Made by a program: the position numbers and the translations under genes
The notes under the pieces: generated by a model
Database searches by the model: none
Told to the model about the DNA's origin: nothing
Seen by the model: only the letters and a program-made list of their open reading frames with translations
Part shown: piece by piece, positions 19,749 to 32,817 of the stretch
Position numbering within the stretch: the stretch's first letter is position 1
How the letters are laid out: the number at the start of each line of letters is the position of its first letter
NCBI RefSeq assembly: GCF_019139535.1
Contig: NZ_CP077073.1
Location: 2,446,501-2,510,500, forward strand
Source of the DNA: Pseudomonas muyukensis
Lineage (GTDB): Bacteria > Pseudomonadota > Gammaproteobacteria > Pseudomonadales > Pseudomonadaceae
Length of the DNA: 64,000 nt
Reading direction: 5' to 3'

Positions 19749-19841
19749 TCCCCTGTGTACATCCGGCTGCCGAACGCTGCCCGCCTGTCATGTGCGGAGC
19801 CAGCCAGGCACGACTCACCCAGACACTGGCAGGAACATTCC

Positions 19842-22800
19842 ATGACGGACGCCTTCGAACTCCCGCACTCGCTGGTCCAGGCCCTGGCGCAGCGCGCCGC
19901 CCAGACCCCGGAGCGGATTGCCTTGCGCTTTCTCGCCGACGCGCCCGGTGAACAGGCGGTGCTCAGCTACCGGGACCTCGACCAGCGCGCCCGGACGATC
20001 GCCGCGGCCTTGCAGGCCCGTGCCGGGTTTGGCGAGCGCGCCGTGCTGCTGTTTCCCAGCGGGCCGGACTATGTCGCGGCGTTCTTCGGCTGCCTGTATG
20101 CCGGGGTGATCGCCGTGCCGGCCTACCCGCCGGAATCCTCGCGCCAGCATCATCAGGAGCGCTTGTTGTCGATCATCGCCGACGCCGAGCCGCGCCTGCT
20201 GCTGACGGTAGAAGCGCTGTGTGACAGTTTGCAGGGCCTTGACGCCCTGGCCGCGGACCACGGCCCGACCCTGCTGGCGGTGGACCGCCTGGACCCGCAG
20301 CTCGCCGCGCACTGGCGCGAGCCGTCGCTGGCGGGGCATGACATCGCCTTCCTGCAATACACCTCCGGCTCCACCGCGCTGCCCAAGGGCGTGCAGGTCA
20401 GCCATGGCAACCTGGTGGCCAACGAGCAACTGATCCGCCGCGGCTTCGGCATCGACCTCAACCCGGACGACGTGATCGTCAGCTGGTTGCCGCTGTACCA
20501 CGACATGGGCCTGATCGGCGGGCTGCTGCAGCCGATCTTCAGCGGTGTGCCGTGCGTGCTGATGTCGCCGGGCTATTTCCTCGCCCGGCCCCTGCGTTGG
20601 CTGCAGGCCATCAGCGAATACGGCGGCACCATCAGCGGTGGCCCCGACTTCGCCTACCGCCTGTGCAGCGAGCGGGTCAGCGAGTCGGCCCTGGCCGGGC
20701 TCGATCTGAGCCGCTGGCGCGTGGCCTATTCAGGCTCCGAGCCGATTCGCCAGGACAGCCTCGAGACCTTCGCCGCGAAGTTCGCCGCCTGTGGTTTCCA
20801 GGCCAGCAGCTTCTTCGCCAGCTATGGCCTGGCCGAGGCCACCCTGTTCGTCAGCGGCAGCCGCCGCGGCCAGGGCATCGCTGCCCTGGCGCTGGACGCC
20901 GAGGCATTGGCCGGCAACCGCGCCGAAGCGGGCCAGGGCAGCGTGCTGATGAGTTGCGGTTATCCGCAGCCGGACCATGCGGTGCGTATCGTCGAGCCGC
21001 AGCAGCTGGCGCAGCTCGGCGACAATCAGGTCGGCGAGATCTGGGCCGCGGGCCCGAGCATCGCCCTGGGCTACTGGCGCAACCCCGAGGCCAGTGCCCG
21101 TACCTTCGTCGAGCGCGACGGCCAGACCTGGCTGCGCACCGGCGACCTGGGCTTCCTGCGCGATGGCGAGGTGTTCGTGACCGGCCGCTTGAAGGACATG
21201 CTCATCGTCCGTGGCCAGAACCTCTACCCCCAGGACCTGGAGAAAACCCTGGAGCGCGAGGTCGATGACCTGCGCAAGGGGCGGGTGGCGGTGTTTGCCG
21301 TCGACGACCAGGGCGAGGAGGGCATCGGCGTGGCGGTGGAGATCAGCCGCAACGTGCAGAAAGCGCGCCAGCCCGAAGCGCTGATCAACACCCTGCGCCG
21401 GGTAATCGCCGACGCCTGCCGCCAGGCGCCGGCGGTGGTGTTGCTGCTCAACCCGGGGGCCTTGCCCAAGACCTCCAGCGGCAAGTTGCAGCGTTCGGCG
21501 TGCCGTCTGCGCATGGACGACGGCAGCCTCGATTGCTACGCACGCTTCCCGGCGGCTGTGCAGCCGCCGCCCGCCGCGGCCACCGGCGAAGGCTTGCAAG
21601 CCCGTATCGCCAGCCTCTGGTGCGAGCTGCTGGGCATCGAAGCGGTGGCGGCGGACGATCACTTCCTGCTGCTGGGCGGCAACTCCATCGTCGCCACCCA
21701 GGTGAGTGCGCGCCTGGGTGATGCGCTGGGTATCCCGCTGAGCCTGCGCACCTTGTTCGAAGCGCCGACCCTGGCCGAGTACAGCGCCGCCGTGGCGGCC
21801 ATGCTCGCCGACGGCAGCAGTGCTGCCGGGCGCATCGAGCGCCAGGGCCGTGACCAGGCGTTGGCGCAGTCGCTGGCGCAGAACCGCTTGTGGCTGCTGT
21901 GGCAGCTGGAGCCGCAATCGGCCGCCTACAACATTCCGGCGGGCCTGCACCTGCGCGGCGAGCTCGACGAGCAGGCCCTGCAGGCCAGCTTCCAGGCCCT
22001 GGTGGCGCGCCACGAGTCGCTGCGCACGGTCTTCGACGAGGTCGATGGCCAGGGGCTGCAACGCATCCTGGCGAGCCTGCCATTGACCGTGCAGCGCCTG
22101 GACCTCGAAGGCCTGGACGCCGACCAGGTGGCGGCACGCCGCGAACAGGAAGCGCAACAACCGTTCGACCTGCGCCAAGGGCCGCTGCTGCGGGTAACCC
22201 TGGCGCGCCTGGATGACGAGCAGCACCAGCTGTGGCTGACCTTGCACCATATCGTCGCCGACGGCTGGTCGCTGAATATCCTGCTCGACGAATTCGCCCG
22301 CCTGTATGCCGCCCAAGGCCAGGCGCTGAACCTGGGCGAGCTGCCGCTGGGCTATGCCGACTACGGCCACTGGCAGCGCCAGTGGCTGGCCGACGGCGAA
22401 AACGCGCGGCAGCTGGCGTACTGGCAAGCCAAGCTCGGCAGCGAGCTGCCGGTGCTCGACCTGTGCACCGACCAGCCGCGGGCGAGCCTGCGCGATGCCC
22501 GCGCCGCGCGCCTGAGCCTCAAGGTGCCGGCCGCGCTCGGCAGCGCCCTCAAGGACCTGGCCCGCGCGCAGCAGGCCAGCCTGTTCATGGTCCTGCTGGC
22601 CGGCTGGCAGGCGCTGCTGCACCGCTACACCGGCCAAGGCGATATCCGCGTCGGGGTGCCCAACGCCAACCGCCCGCGCCTGGAAACCCAGGGCCTGGTC
22701 GGCTTCTTCATCAATACCCAGGTGCTGCGTGCCGAGCTCGACGGCCGCCTGCCGTTCGTCCAGTTGCTGAGCCAGGTGCGCCAGGCCACCCTGGAGGCCC

Positions 22801-25800
22801 AGGCGCACCAGGACCTGCCGTTCGAGCAGTTGCTCGAGGCGCTGCCCCAGGCTCGAGAGCAGGGCCTGTTCCAGGTCATGTTCAACCACCAGCAACGCGA
22901 CCTCTCGGCCCTGCGCCGGCTGCCCGGCCTGCTGGCCGAGGAGCTGCCGTGGCACAGCCGCGAGGCCAAGTTCGAGTTGCAACTGCACAGCGAGGAAGAC
23001 CATCAAGGTCGCCTGACCCTGGCCTTCGACTACGCTGCCGGGCTGTTCGAGGCGGCCACCGTGCAACGCCTGGCCGGTCACCTGCTGGCACTGCTGGAGC
23101 AGGTGTGCGCCGAGCCGCACCTTGCCCTGGGCGAGGTGCGGCTGCTGGATGAACAGTGTCGCGCGCAGTTGCTGGATTGGGGCCAGGCGCCCATGGCCAA
23201 TGCGCCGCAGCTGGTGGTGGAACAGCTCAACGAACAAGCCCGGCGCACGCCCGAAGCTACCGCGCTGGTGTGGGACGGCGGCCAGCTCGACTACGCCGAA
23301 CTGCATCAGCAGGCCAACCGCCTGGCCCATTACCTGCGGGACAAAGGCGTGGGTCCCGACACCTGCGTGGCCATCGCCCTGGAGCGCTCGCCGCAACTGC
23401 TGGTCGGCCTGTTGGCGATCCTCAAGGCCGGCGGCGCCTACGTGCCGCTCGACAGCGACTACCCGGCCGAACGCCTGGCCTACATGCTCGCCGACTGCAA
23501 GGCCGGCCTGCTGCTCAGCCACAGCGACCTGCTGCAGACGCTGCCCCAGGTGGACGGCGTCAGCGTCATCGCCCTCGACCAGTTGCACCTGGACAGCTGG
23601 CCGAGCCAGGCCCCGGGCCTGCACCTGCACGGCGACAACCTGGCCTATGTGATCTACACCTCCGGTTCCACCGGCCAGCCCAAGGGCGTGGGCAACACCC
23701 ATGCCGCCCTGGCCGAGCGCCTGCACTGGATGCAGCAGGCCTACGCGCTGGATGCCAGCGACGTGCTGATGCAGAAGGCGCCGATCAGCTTCGACGTGTC
23801 GGTGTGGGAGTGCTTCTGGCCACTGCTCAGTGGCTGCAAGCTGGTGCTGGCCGGCCCCGGCGAGCACCGTGACCCGCAGCGCATCGCGCAGTTGGTGCAG
23901 GAGCATGGGGTGACCACGCTGCACTTCGTGCCGCCGTTGCTCCAGGTGTTCGTCCAGGAGCCGCAGGCTGGCGCGTGCACCAGCCTGCGCCGGCTGTTCT
24001 CCGGTGGCGAGGCGTTGTCCGCGGCGCTGCGTGATCGCGTGCTGCAACTGCTGCCCCAGGTGCAGTTGCACAACCGCTACGGCCCGACCGAGACTGCGAT
24101 CAACGTCACCCACTGGCACTGCCAGGCCAGCGACGGCCAACGCTCGCCGATCGGCCGGCCGCTGGGCAATGTGCTGTGCCGGGTGCTGGACGATGAGTTC
24201 GAACTGAGCGCGCCGGGCGTGCCCGGCGAGCTGTGCCTAGGCGGCGCGGGCCTGGCCCGTGGTTACCTCGGCCGCCCGGGGCTGACCGCCGAGCGCTTCG
24301 TGCCGCAGCCCGACGGTGACGGCGCGCGGCTGTACCGCAGCGGCGACCGTGCCCGCTGGCAGGTGGGCAATGCCGCGTTGGACTACCTCGGGCGCCTCGA
24401 CCAGCAGGTGAAGGTGCGTGGTTTCCGGGTCGAGCCCGAGGAGGTCCAGGCCGTGCTGCTGGCCCAGGCCGGTGTCGAGCAGGCGCTGGTGCTGATCCAC
24501 CAGGATGCCGTCGGCGCGCAGTTGCTCGGTTACTACAGCGGGGTCGAGCAGACTGCCGCGTTGCTGGCCACCCTGGGTGAGCGCCTGCCGGCCTACATGG
24601 TGCCGGCGCAACTGATCCACCTGGCGCAGATGCCCCTGGGGCCGAGCGGCAAGGTCGAGCGCAAGGCGCTGCCGGCCCCGGTGTGGCAGCAGCGTGAGCA
24701 TGTCGAGCCGCAATCGGCGCTGCAGCAGCAGGTCGCGGCGATCTGGCGCGAGGTGCTGAACCTGCCGCGCATTGGCCTGCAGGATGACTTCTTCGCCTTG
24801 GGCGGCCACTCGTTGCTGGCCACCCAGATCGTCTCGCGCACCCGCCAGGCGCTGGATGTCGAGCTGCCGCTCAAGGCCCTGTTCGAGGCCAGCGAGCTGG
24901 GCGCCTTCTGCGCCGAGGTCGAGGGCCTGCGCGACAGCGGCGCGCGCAACCTGCAAGGCGTCATCGCCCGGGTCGACCGACGCCAGGCGGTGCCGTTGTC
25001 CTACTCGCAGCAGCGCATGTGGTTCCTCTGGCAGATGGAGCCGGACAGCCCGGCCTACAACGTCGGTGGCATGGCCCGCCTGCGCGGCGCGCTGCATGTG
25101 GACGCCTTCGAGCGCGCCCTGCAGGCGCTGATCGTGCGCCACGAAACCCTGCGCACCACCTTCCCCAGCATCGACGGCAAGCCCTACCAGTGCGTGGCCG
25201 ACGACAGCAACCTGCAACTGGCTTGGCACGACTTCAGCGGCATCGACGCCCAGGCGCGCGAGCAGCGCCTGCAGCAGCTGGCCGACGCCCAGGCGCACCT
25301 GCCGTTCGACCTGGAGCGCGGGCCGCTGCTGCGTGCCTGCCTGGTCAAGGCCGGCGAGCGCGAGCACTACTTCGTGCTGACCCTGCACCATATCGTCACC
25401 GAAGGCTGGGCCATGGATATCTTCGCCCGCGAACTGGGCGAGCTGTACGAGGCCTTCGTCGATGAGCGCGAGTCGCCGTTGCCGCCGCTGGCGGTGCAGT
25501 ACCTGGACTACAGCGTGTGGCAGCGCCAGTGGCTCGAAGGCGGCGAGGGCGCCCGGCAACTGGCCTACTGGCAGGCGCGCCTGGGCGCTGAGCACCCGGT
25601 GCTGGCGCTGCCGGCCGACCGGCCGCGCCCGGCGGTGCAGAGCCACCGTGGCGCGCTGTACCGCTTCGACCTGGACCCGGCGCTGGTGCAGCGCGTGCAT
25701 GCCTTCAACAGCCAGCAGGGCCTGACCCTGTTCATGACCATGACCGCCACCCTGGCCGCGCTGCTGCACCGCTACAGTGGCCAGCGCGACCTGCGCATCG

Positions 25801-28800
25801 GCGCGCCGGTGGCCAACCGCATCCGCCCGGAAAGCGAGGGGTTGATCGGCGCCTTCCTCAACACCCAGGTGCTGCGCTGCGAGCTGGATGGGCAGATGAG
25901 CGGCCAAGCGCTGCTCGAGCAGGTGCGCCAGGCCATCATCGAAGGCCAGTCGCACCAGGACCTGCCGTTCGACCAGTTGGTCGAAGCCTTGCAGCCGCCA
26001 CGCTCGAGTGCCTACAACCCGCTGTTCCAGGTGATGTGCAACGTGCAGCGCTGGGCCTTCCAGCAGAGCCGCAGCCTGGCCGGCATGCAGGTGGACTACC
26101 TGGTCAACGACGCCAGTGCCACCAAGTTCGACCTGTACCTGGAGGTCACCGACCTCGACGGTCGCCTGGGCTGCTGCTTCACCTACAGCCGCGACCTGTT
26201 CGACGAGCCGCGTATCGCGCGCATGGCCGAGCACTGGCAGCAGCTGCTGGTGGCCTTGCTCGACAACCCGGCGCAGCGCCTGTGCGAATTGCCGATGCTC
26301 GGCGCGGCCGAGCAACAGCGCCTGATCGGCCAGCTCCAGGGCGTACAGGATGTCGCCCTCGACCAGACCCTGCACGGCCTGTTCGCCGCCCAGGCCGAAC
26401 GCACCCCCGCAGCCCTGGCATTGACCTTCGCCGGCCAGCACCTGAGCTACGCCGAGCTGGACCAGCAGGCCAACCGCCTGGCCCGCGCCCTGCGCGAGCG
26501 CGGGGTGGGCCCGCAGGTACGCGTCGGCCTGGCGCTGGAGCGCTCGCTGGAAATGGTGGTCGGCCTGTTGGCGATCCTCAAGGCCGGGGGCGCCTATGTG
26601 CCGCTGGACCCGGAATACCCGCTCGACCGCCTGCGCTACATGATCGAGGACAGCCGCCTGGGCCTGTTGCTTGCCCAGCGTGAACTGTTCGAGCGCCTGA
26701 TGCCATTGCCCGAGGGCGTGGCCCGCTGGTGCCTGGAGGACGACGCCGCGAGCCTGTCGGCCTACAGCGATGCGCCGCTGGACAACCTCAACCTGCCCGG
26801 CCACCAGGCCTACCTGATCTACACCTCCGGCTCCACCGGCAAGCCCAAGGGCGTGGTGGTCAGCCATGGCGAGATCGCCATGCACTGCCAGGCGGTGATC
26901 GCCGAGTTCGGCATGCGCAGCGACGACTGCGAACTGCACTTCTATTCGATCAACTTCGACGCCGCCAGCGAGCGGCTGCTGAGCCCCTTGCTGTGCGGTG
27001 CCCGGGTGGTGCTGCGGGCCCAGGGTCAATGGGACGCCGAGCAAATCTGCCAACTGGCGCGCACCCAGCAGGTCAGTATTCTCGGGTTCACCCCAAGCTA
27101 CGGCAGCCAGCTGGCTCAGCACCTGGCCGTGCAAGGCGAGCAGTTGCCTGTGCGCCTGGTGATCACCGGTGGCGAGGCCTTGACCGGCGAGCATCTGCAA
27201 CGTATCCGCCAGGCGTTCGCCCCGCAGCAGTTGTTCAATGCCTACGGCCCGACCGAAACCGTGGTCATGCCACTGGCCTGCCTGGCCCCGGACGTGCTGC
27301 CCGACGAGGCCGGCAGCGTGCCGATCGGCCGGGTGATCGGTGCCCGTACCGCGTACATCCTCGACGAGGACCTGGCCCTGCTGCCGCCCGGTGGCATCGG
27401 CGAGCTGTATGTCGGTGGCGCCGGCCTGGCCCAGGGCTACCACGAGCGCCCGGGGCTCAGTGCCGAGCGCTTCGTCGCCGACCCCTTCAGCCACACAGGT
27501 GGACGCCTGTACCGCACGGGCGACCTGGTACGGCTGTGCGCCGACGGCTTGGTGGAGTACGTCGGCCGCGCCGACCAGCAGGTGAAGATCCGCGGTTTCC
27601 GCATCGAGCTGGGTGAAATCGAGAGCTGCCTGCAAGCCCATGCCGAGGTCGACGAGGCGGTGGTCCTGGCCCTCGACCTGCCCGGTGGCAAGCAGCTGGT
27701 CGGCTACCTGGTGTGCGCCCAGGCCACGGCCGGCAGCGAAGCCCAGGCCCAGCTGCGGGAAGCGGTCAAGGCCGATGCCCGCCTGCACCTGCCCGATTAC
27801 ATGGTGCCGGCGCACCTGGTGCTACTCGAGCGCCTGCCGCTGATGGGCAACGGCAAGCTCGACCGCCGCGCGCTGCCGGCCCCGGACCTGGAGCAGGCGC
27901 GCCAGCACTACCAGGCGCCGGCCAGCGAGCTGGAAAACCAGTTGGCGCAAGTCTGGCGCGAGGTGCTCAACGTTTCGCGCATTGGCGTGCAGGACAACTT
28001 CTTCGAACTGGGCGGCGACTCGATCCTGTCGATCCAGGTGGTCAGCCGTGCCCGCCAGCTGGGCCTGCAATTCACCCCACGCGACCTGTTCCAGCACCAG
28101 ACCCTCCAGACCCTGGCGGCGGTGGTCACCCGCAGCGCGGCGCCCAGCGCCATCGAGCAGGGGCCACGCCAGGGCCGTACCGGCCTGACGCCGATCCAGC
28201 ACTGGTTCTTCGACAGCGAGGTGGCGCAACCGCAGCACTGGAACCAGGCGGTGCTGCTGGAGGCCCGCCAGCCGTTGCAGGCCGAGCGGCTGGAGCAGGC
28301 GCTTGGCGCGCTGGTGGCGCACCACGACAGCCTGCGCCTGCGCTTCAGCCAGGCCAATGGCCGCTGGCAGGGCGACTACGCCCAGCCGGCCGCCCAGCCC
28401 CTGCTCTGGACCGCCACGGTCAGCGATTTCGCCGACTGCCAGGCGCTGTATACCGATGTGCAGCGCAGCCTCGACCTTGACCAGGGGCCGCTGTTGCGCG
28501 CCTTGCTGGTGACCGACGGCCAGGGCGGGCAGCGCCTGCTGCTGGCGATCCATCACCTGGTGGTCGACGGTGTGTCCTGGCGCGTGCTGCTGGAAGACCT
28601 GCAAGCGCTGTACCGCGGTCAAGCGCTGGCGGCCAAGACCCACGCCATGGGCGACTGGGCGGCGCGCCTGGCCAGCTATGCCGGCAGCGACTCGCTGCGC
28701 GACGAGCTGAGCTGGTGGGAAAACCAACTGGGCGACGCGCGCCTCGAGCTGCCCTGCGACCATCCTCAGGGCGGCAATCTGCAGCGTCATGCCCAGAGCC

Positions 28801-31800
28801 TGGCCATCGAACTGGATCGCGAACAGACCCGGCAGCTGCTGCAACAGGCCCCGGCGGCCTATCACACCCAGGTCAACGACCTGCTGCTGACCGCCCTGGC
28901 GCGCACCCTGTGCCGCTGGACCGGCGGCGCCCAGGTGCTGGTGCAGCTCGAAGGCCATGGCCGCGACGGGCTGTTCGAGGACCTGGACCTGACCCGCAGC
29001 GTGGGCTGGTTCACCAATGCCTATCCGCTGAGCCTGAGCCCCGCCCAGGGTGATGACGAGGCGGCGCGGGCAGCGTCGATCAAAGGCATCAAGGAGCAAT
29101 TGCGCCAGGTGCCGCACAAGGGCCTGGGTTATGGCGTGCTGCGCTACCTGGCCGACCAGGCCGGACGCGAGCGCATGGCGGCCTTGCCTCAGGCGCGCAT
29201 CACCTTCAACTACCTCGGCCAGTTCGACCAGCAATTCGACGCCGCGGCGTTGTTCCAGCCGCTGGATGCACCGGCGGGCCTGGCCCACGACCCGGATGCA
29301 GCACTGCCGAACTGGCTCAGCGTCGACGGCCAGGTGTATGGCGGGGCCTTGCAACTGCGCTGGACGTTCAGCGCCGAGCGTTTCGAGGCCTCGACCATCG
29401 CCGAGTTGGCCGATGCCTATCGCCAGGAACTGCTGGCCCTGGTCGCGCATTGCCTGGCCGAGGGCAACGGCAGCTTCACGCCGTCGGACTTCCCACTGGC
29501 GCAGCTGACCCAGGAGCAGATCGACGCGCTGCCGGTGCCGGCCGCCGAGATCGAGGATGTCTACCCGCTGACGCCGATGCAGGAAGGCCTGCTGTTGCAC
29601 ACCTTGCTGGAGCCGGGCACGGGCCTGTACTACATGCAGGACCGCTACCGGATCAACAGCGCCCTGGACCCCGAACGCTTCACCCAGGCCTGGCAAGCCG
29701 TGGTGGCGCGGCATGAGGCCTTGCGCGCCTCGTTCAGCTGGAACGCCGGCGAGGCGATGCTGCAGATCATCCACAAGCCGGGCAAGCTGGCGGTGGACTA
29801 CCAGGACTGGCGCGGCCTCGACGAAGCCGCCCAGGAGCTGCGCCTGCAAGCCCTGCACAAGCAGGAGCGCGAGGCTGGTTTCGAGCTGCTGCGCGAGGCG
29901 CCGTTCCACCTGCGCCTGGTGCGGGTGGACGAGGCACGCTACTGGTTCATGATGAGCAACCATCACATCCTCATCGATGCCTGGTGCCGTTCGCTGCTGA
30001 TGAACGATTTCTTCGAGCTGTACCAGGCCCTGGGTGAAGGCCGCCAGGCGACGTTGCCGGTACCGCCGCGCTACCGCGACTACATCGGTTGGCTGCAACG
30101 CCAGGACCTGGCCGAGGCGCGCCAATGGTGGCAGGACAACCTGGCCGGTTTCGAACGCGCCACGGCGCTCCCCAGCGACCGTCCGCTGCGCCATGAGCAT
30201 GCCGGCGACGGCATGCGGGTGGGCGACTGCTACACCCGCCTCGAGGTCAGCGAAGGCGCGCGGCTGCGCGAGTTGGCCCAGGCCCATCAGCTCACCGTCA
30301 ATACCTTCGCCCAGGCGGCCTGGGCCCTGACCCTGGCACGCTACAGCGGCGAACGCGACGTGGTGTTCGGCGTCACCGTGGCCGGGCGCCCGGTGAGCCT
30401 GCCGCAGATGCAACGCACCGTCGGCCTGTTCATCAACAGCATCGCCCTGCGCGTGCAACTGCCCCAGCCGGGTGAGCGACGCAGCGTGCGCCAGTGGTTG
30501 CAAGGCTTGCTCGAGCGCAACATGCAGCTGCGTGAGTACGAATACCTGCCCTTGGTGGCGATCCAGGAGTGCAGCGAGCTGCCCAAGGGCCAGCCGCTGT
30601 TCGACAGCCTGTTCGTGTTCGAGAACGCCCCGGTGGAAACCGCGGTGCTCGACCATGCCCAGCACCTGAACGCCAGCTCCGACTCGGGCCGGACCCACAC
30701 CAACTTCCCGCTGACCGCGGTGTGCTACCCGGGCGATGACCTGGGCCTGCACCTGTCGTTCGACCAGCGCTATTTCGACTTCCCCACCGTCGAGCGCCTG
30801 CTGGCCGAGTTCAAGCGCCTGCTGCTGGCGCTGGTCGCAGGCTTCGACGGCGAGGTGGGCGCGCTGCCCTTGCTCGGCGCCGAGGAACAACGCTTCCTGC
30901 TCGAGGACTGCAACCGCAGCGCGCACCCCTATGCCCTGGAGCAGAGCTACGTCGAGCTGTTCGAGGCGCGGGTCGCCGCGCATCCGCAGCGCACCGTCGC
31001 CCGTTGCCTGGAGGCGTCCTACGACTATGCCGGGCTGAACGTCGCGGCCAACCGCCTGGGGCATGCCCTGGTCGCGGCGGGCGTGACCATCGACCAGCCG
31101 GTGGCGTTGCTGGCCGAGCGTGGCCTGGCGCTGCTGGGCATGATCGTCGGCAGCTTCAAGGCTGGCGCCGGCTACCTGCCGCTGGACCCGGGCCTGCCGG
31201 CGGCGCGCCTGCAACGCATCGTCGAGCTCAGCCGCACGCCGGTGCTGGTGTGCAGCGCCGCCTGCGCCGAGCAGGCGCGCCAGCTGCTCGATGAAGTGGC
31301 CGGCGCGGTGCGGCCGAAGTTGCTGGTGTGGGAAGAGGTGCAGGCGAGCCATGTGGCCAGTCACAACCCTGGCATCCACAGCGCGCCGGACAACCTCGCC
31401 TATGTGATCTACACCTCCGGCTCCACCGGCCTGCCCAAGGGCGTGATGGTCGAGCAGCGCGGCATGCTCAACAACCAACTGAGCAAGGTGCCGTACCTGG
31501 CGTTGGACGAGCAGGACGTGATCGCCCAGACCGCCTCGCAAAGCTTCGATATCTCGGTGTGGCAGTTCCTTGCCGCGCCGTTGTTCGGCGCCACGGTGCA
31601 GATCGTGCCCAACGCCATCGCCCACGATCCGCAGGGCCTGCTGGCGCATGTCGAGGCCACCGGTATCAGCGTGCTGGAAAGCGTGCCGTCGCTGATCCAG
31701 GGCATGCTCGCCAGCGACCACCAGGCCCTCGACGGCCTGCGCTGGATGCTGCCCACCGGCGAGGCGATGCCGCCGGAGCTGGCCGCCCAGTGGCTGCAGC

Positions 31801-32789
31801 GCTACCCGGCCATCGGCCTGGTCAATGCCTACGGCCCGGCGGAATGCTCGGACGATGTGGCGTTCTTCCGCGTCGATGCCGCCTCGACCCAGGGCAGCTA
31901 CCTGCCGATTGGCACGCCGACCGACAACAACCGCCTGTACCTGCTCGGCGAGGACCAGGCCCTGGTGCCACTGGGCGCGGTGGGCGAGCTGTGTGTCGCC
32001 GGTACGGGTGTCGGCCGTGGCTATGTGGGCGATCCGCTGCGTACTGCCCAGGCGTTCATCCCGCACCCTTACGGCGCGCCGGGTGAGCGGTTGTATCGCA
32101 CTGGCGACCTGGCCCGCCGCCGCCCGGATGGGGTGCTGGAGTACGTGGGGCGCATCGACCATCAGGTGAAGATCCGTGGTTATCGCATCGAGCTGGGCGA
32201 GATCGAGGCGCGCCTGCACGAGCAGTCGGAGTTGCGCGATGCCGCGGTAGGTGTGCAGGAGGGCGTCAATGGCAAGCACCTGGTCGGTTACCTGGTGGCC
32301 CACCAGGGTGTCGCCGCCGATGCCGGCCTGCTCGACCAGCTCAAGCAACGCCTGCGCGCCGAACTGCCGGAGTACATGGTGCCACTGCACTGGGGCTGGT
32401 TCGACAGCCTGCCGCACAATGCCAACGGCAAGCTCGACCGCAAGGCGCTGCCGGCCATCGACATCGGTGGCCAGCACAGCCAGGCCTACCTGGCGCCGCG
32501 CGACGCGCTCGAGGAAACCCTCGCTGGCATCTGGGCCGATGTGCTCAAGGCTGAACGGGTAGGGGTGCGCGACAACTTCTTCGAGTTGGGCGGGCATTCG
32601 CTGCTGGCCACGCAGATCGCCTCGCGGGTGCAGAAGGCATTGCAACTCAATGTGCCGCTGCGGGCGATGTTCGAGTGCAGCACGGTGGAGGAGTTGGCCG
32701 GCTACGTGCAGGGGTTGCAGGACAGTGCGCTGGACGAGGACAAGGTCGATCGCCTGAGCGACCTGATGGCGGAGCTGGAGGCCTTGTAA
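19842..32789 (+). CDS. pvdL: PvdL, pyoverdine chromophore non-ribosomal peptide synthetase
   Basis: A 4315-residue cytoplasmic megasynthase starting the pyoverdine chain. Domain order is an acyl-CoA-ligase/FAAL-like domain (about 10-580, [11 protein letters not shown]) and carrier S615. Then follow C1 (HHIVADG 802-808)-A1 (about 1110-1600)-carrier S1657, C2 (HHIVTEG 1849-1855)-A2-carrier S2727 (GGDS), an epimerase domain ([10 protein letters not shown] near 2903), and C3 (HHILIDA 3374-3380)-A3-carrier S4253. There is no terminal thioesterase, as expected because the chain passes to another NRPS. By comparison with P. aeruginosa PvdL the A domains should load L-Glu, Tyr (epimerised) and diaminobutyrate. 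The ATG at 19842 (AGGAAC upstream) gives the family N-terminus. Confidence 0.96.
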   Translation: MTDAFELPHSLVQALAQRAAQTPERIALRFLADAPGEQAVLSYRDLDQRARTIAAALQARAGFGERAVLLFPSGPDYVAAFFGCLYAGVIAVPAYPPESSRQHHQERLLSIIADAEPRLLLTVEALCDSLQGLDALAADHGPTLLAVDRLDPQLAAHWREPSLAGHDIAFLQYTSGSTALPKGVQVSHGNLVANEQLIRRGFGIDLNPDDVIVSWLPLYHDMGLIGGLLQPIFSGVPCVLMSPGYFLARPLRWLQAISEYGGTISGGPDFAYRLCSERVSESALAGLDLSRWRVAYSGSEPIRQDSLETFAAKFAACGFQASSFFASYGLAEATLFVSGSRRGQGIAALALDAEALAGNRAEAGQGSVLMSCGYPQPDHAVRIVEPQQLAQLGDNQVGEIWAAGPSIALGYWRNPEASARTFVERDGQTWLRTGDLGFLRDGEVFVTGRLKDMLIVRGQNLYPQDLEKTLEREVDDLRKGRVAVFAVDDQGEEGIGVAVEISRNVQKARQPEALINTLRRVIADACRQAPAVVLLLNPGALPKTSSGKLQRSACRLRMDDGSLDCYARFPAAVQPPPAAATGEGLQARIASLWCELLGIEAVAADDHFLLLGGNSIVATQVSARLGDALGIPLSLRTLFEAPTLAEYSAAVAAMLADGSSAAGRIERQGRDQALAQSLAQNRLWLLWQLEPQSAAYNIPAGLHLRGELDEQALQASFQALVARHESLRTVFDEVDGQGLQRILASLPLTVQRLDLEGLDADQVAARREQEAQQPFDLRQGPLLRVTLARLDDEQHQLWLTLHHIVADGWSLNILLDEFARLYAAQGQALNLGELPLGYADYGHWQRQWLADGENARQLAYWQAKLGSELPVLDLCTDQPRASLRDARAARLSLKVPAALGSALKDLARAQQASLFMVLLAGWQALLHRYTGQGDIRVGVPNANRPRLETQGLVGFFINTQVLRAELDGRLPFVQLLSQVRQATLEAQAHQDLPFEQLLEALPQAREQGLFQVMFNHQQRDLSALRRLPGLLAEELPWHSREAKFELQLHSEEDHQGRLTLAFDYAAGLFEAATVQRLAGHLLALLEQVCAEPHLALGEVRLLDEQCRAQLLDWGQAPMANAPQLVVEQLNEQARRTPEATALVWDGGQLDYAELHQQANRLAHYLRDKGVGPDTCVAIALERSPQLLVGLLAILKAGGAYVPLDSDYPAERLAYMLADCKAGLLLSHSDLLQTLPQVDGVSVIALDQLHLDSWPSQAPGLHLHGDNLAYVIYTSGSTGQPKGVGNTHAALAERLHWMQQAYALDASDVLMQKAPISFDVSVWECFWPLLSGCKLVLAGPGEHRDPQRIAQLVQEHGVTTLHFVPPLLQVFVQEPQAGACTSLRRLFSGGEALSAALRDRVLQLLPQVQLHNRYGPTETAINVTHWHCQASDGQRSPIGRPLGNVLCRVLDDEFELSAPGVPGELCLGGAGLARGYLGRPGLTAERFVPQPDGDGARLYRSGDRARWQVGNAALDYLGRLDQQVKVRGFRVEPEEVQAVLLAQAGVEQALVLIHQDAVGAQLLGYYSGVEQTAALLATLGERLPAYMVPAQLIHLAQMPLGPSGKVERKALPAPVWQQREHVEPQSALQQQVAAIWREVLNLPRIGLQDDFFALGGHSLLATQIVSRTRQALDVELPLKALFEASELGAFCAEVEGLRDSGARNLQGVIARVDRRQAVPLSYSQQRMWFLWQMEPDSPAYNVGGMARLRGALHVDAFERALQALIVRHETLRTTFPSIDGKPYQCVADDSNLQLAWHDFSGIDAQAREQRLQQLADAQAHLPFDLERGPLLRACLVKAGEREHYFVLTLHHIVTEGWAMDIFARELGELYEAFVDERESPLPPLAVQYLDYSVWQRQWLEGGEGARQLAYWQARLGAEHPVLALPADRPRPAVQSHRGALYRFDLDPALVQRVHAFNSQQGLTLFMTMTATLAALLHRYSGQRDLRIGAPVANRIRPESEGLIGAFLNTQVLRCELDGQMSGQALLEQVRQAIIEGQSHQDLPFDQLVEALQPPRSSAYNPLFQVMCNVQRWAFQQSRSLAGMQVDYLVNDASATKFDLYLEVTDLDGRLGCCFTYSRDLFDEPRIARMAEHWQQLLVALLDNPAQRLCELPMLGAAEQQRLIGQLQGVQDVALDQTLHGLFAAQAERTPAALALTFAGQHLSYAELDQQANRLARALRERGVGPQVRVGLALERSLEMVVGLLAILKAGGAYVPLDPEYPLDRLRYMIEDSRLGLLLAQRELFERLMPLPEGVARWCLEDDAASLSAYSDAPLDNLNLPGHQAYLIYTSGSTGKPKGVVVSHGEIAMHCQAVIAEFGMRSDDCELHFYSINFDAASERLLSPLLCGARVVLRAQGQWDAEQICQLARTQQVSILGFTPSYGSQLAQHLAVQGEQLPVRLVITGGEALTGEHLQRIRQAFAPQQLFNAYGPTETVVMPLACLAPDVLPDEAGSVPIGRVIGARTAYILDEDLALLPPGGIGELYVGGAGLAQGYHERPGLSAERFVADPFSHTGGRLYRTGDLVRLCADGLVEYVGRADQQVKIRGFRIELGEIESCLQAHAEVDEAVVLALDLPGGKQLVGYLVCAQATAGSEAQAQLREAVKADARLHLPDYMVPAHLVLLERLPLMGNGKLDRRALPAPDLEQARQHYQAPASELENQLAQVWREVLNVSRIGVQDNFFELGGDSILSIQVVSRARQLGLQFTPRDLFQHQTLQTLAAVVTRSAAPSAIEQGPRQGRTGLTPIQHWFFDSEVAQPQHWNQAVLLEARQPLQAERLEQALGALVAHHDSLRLRFSQANGRWQGDYAQPAAQPLLWTATVSDFADCQALYTDVQRSLDLDQGPLLRALLVTDGQGGQRLLLAIHHLVVDGVSWRVLLEDLQALYRGQALAAKTHAMGDWAARLASYAGSDSLRDELSWWENQLGDARLELPCDHPQGGNLQRHAQSLAIELDREQTRQLLQQAPAAYHTQVNDLLLTALARTLCRWTGGAQVLVQLEGHGRDGLFEDLDLTRSVGWFTNAYPLSLSPAQGDDEAARAASIKGIKEQLRQVPHKGLGYGVLRYLADQAGRERMAALPQARITFNYLGQFDQQFDAAALFQPLDAPAGLAHDPDAALPNWLSVDGQVYGGALQLRWTFSAERFEASTIAELADAYRQELLALVAHCLAEGNGSFTPSDFPLAQLTQEQIDALPVPAAEIEDVYPLTPMQEGLLLHTLLEPGTGLYYMQDRYRINSALDPERFTQAWQAVVARHEALRASFSWNAGEAMLQIIHKPGKLAVDYQDWRGLDEAAQELRLQALHKQEREAGFELLREAPFHLRLVRVDEARYWFMMSNHHILIDAWCRSLLMNDFFELYQALGEGRQATLPVPPRYRDYIGWLQRQDLAEARQWWQDNLAGFERATALPSDRPLRHEHAGDGMRVGDCYTRLEVSEGARLRELAQAHQLTVNTFAQAAWALTLARYSGERDVVFGVTVAGRPVSLPQMQRTVGLFINSIALRVQLPQPGERRSVRQWLQGLLERNMQLREYEYLPLVAIQECSELPKGQPLFDSLFVFENAPVETAVLDHAQHLNASSDSGRTHTNFPLTAVCYPGDDLGLHLSFDQRYFDFPTVERLLAEFKRLLLALVAGFDGEVGALPLLGAEEQRFLLEDCNRSAHPYALEQSYVELFEARVAAHPQRTVARCLEASYDYAGLNVAANRLGHALVAAGVTIDQPVALLAERGLALLGMIVGSFKAGAGYLPLDPGLPAARLQRIVELSRTPVLVCSAACAEQARQLLDEVAGAVRPKLLVWEEVQASHVASHNPGIHSAPDNLAYVIYTSGSTGLPKGVMVEQRGMLNNQLSKVPYLALDEQDVIAQTASQSFDISVWQFLAAPLFGATVQIVPNAIAHDPQGLLAHVEATGISVLESVPSLIQGMLASDHQALDGLRWMLPTGEAMPPELAAQWLQRYPAIGLVNAYGPAECSDDVAFFRVDAASTQGSYLPIGTPTDNNRLYLLGEDQALVPLGAVGELCVAGTGVGRGYVGDPLRTAQAFIPHPYGAPGERLYRTGDLARRRPDGVLEYVGRIDHQVKIRGYRIELGEIEARLHEQSELRDAAVGVQEGVNGKHLVGYLVAHQGVAADAGLLDQLKQRLRAELPEYMVPLHWGWFDSLPHNANGKLDRKALPAIDIGGQHSQAYLAPRDALEETLAGIWADVLKAERVGVRDNFFELGGHSLLATQIASRVQKALQLNVPLRAMFECSTVEELAGYVQGLQDSALDEDKVDRLSDLMAELEAL

Positions 32790-32817
32790 GGACTGCCGTC
32801 AGGAATGCGCTAGCCCT

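Noticed and set aside
27822..32645. A 1607-codon open frame antisense to pvdL (and similar long antisense frames at 20730-24140 and 24237-27815)
   Set aside because: High-GC coding DNA with strong third-position bias leaves the opposite strand open; the translations are low-complexity Q/G/A/H/R-rich and match no family, while pvdL is unambiguous.
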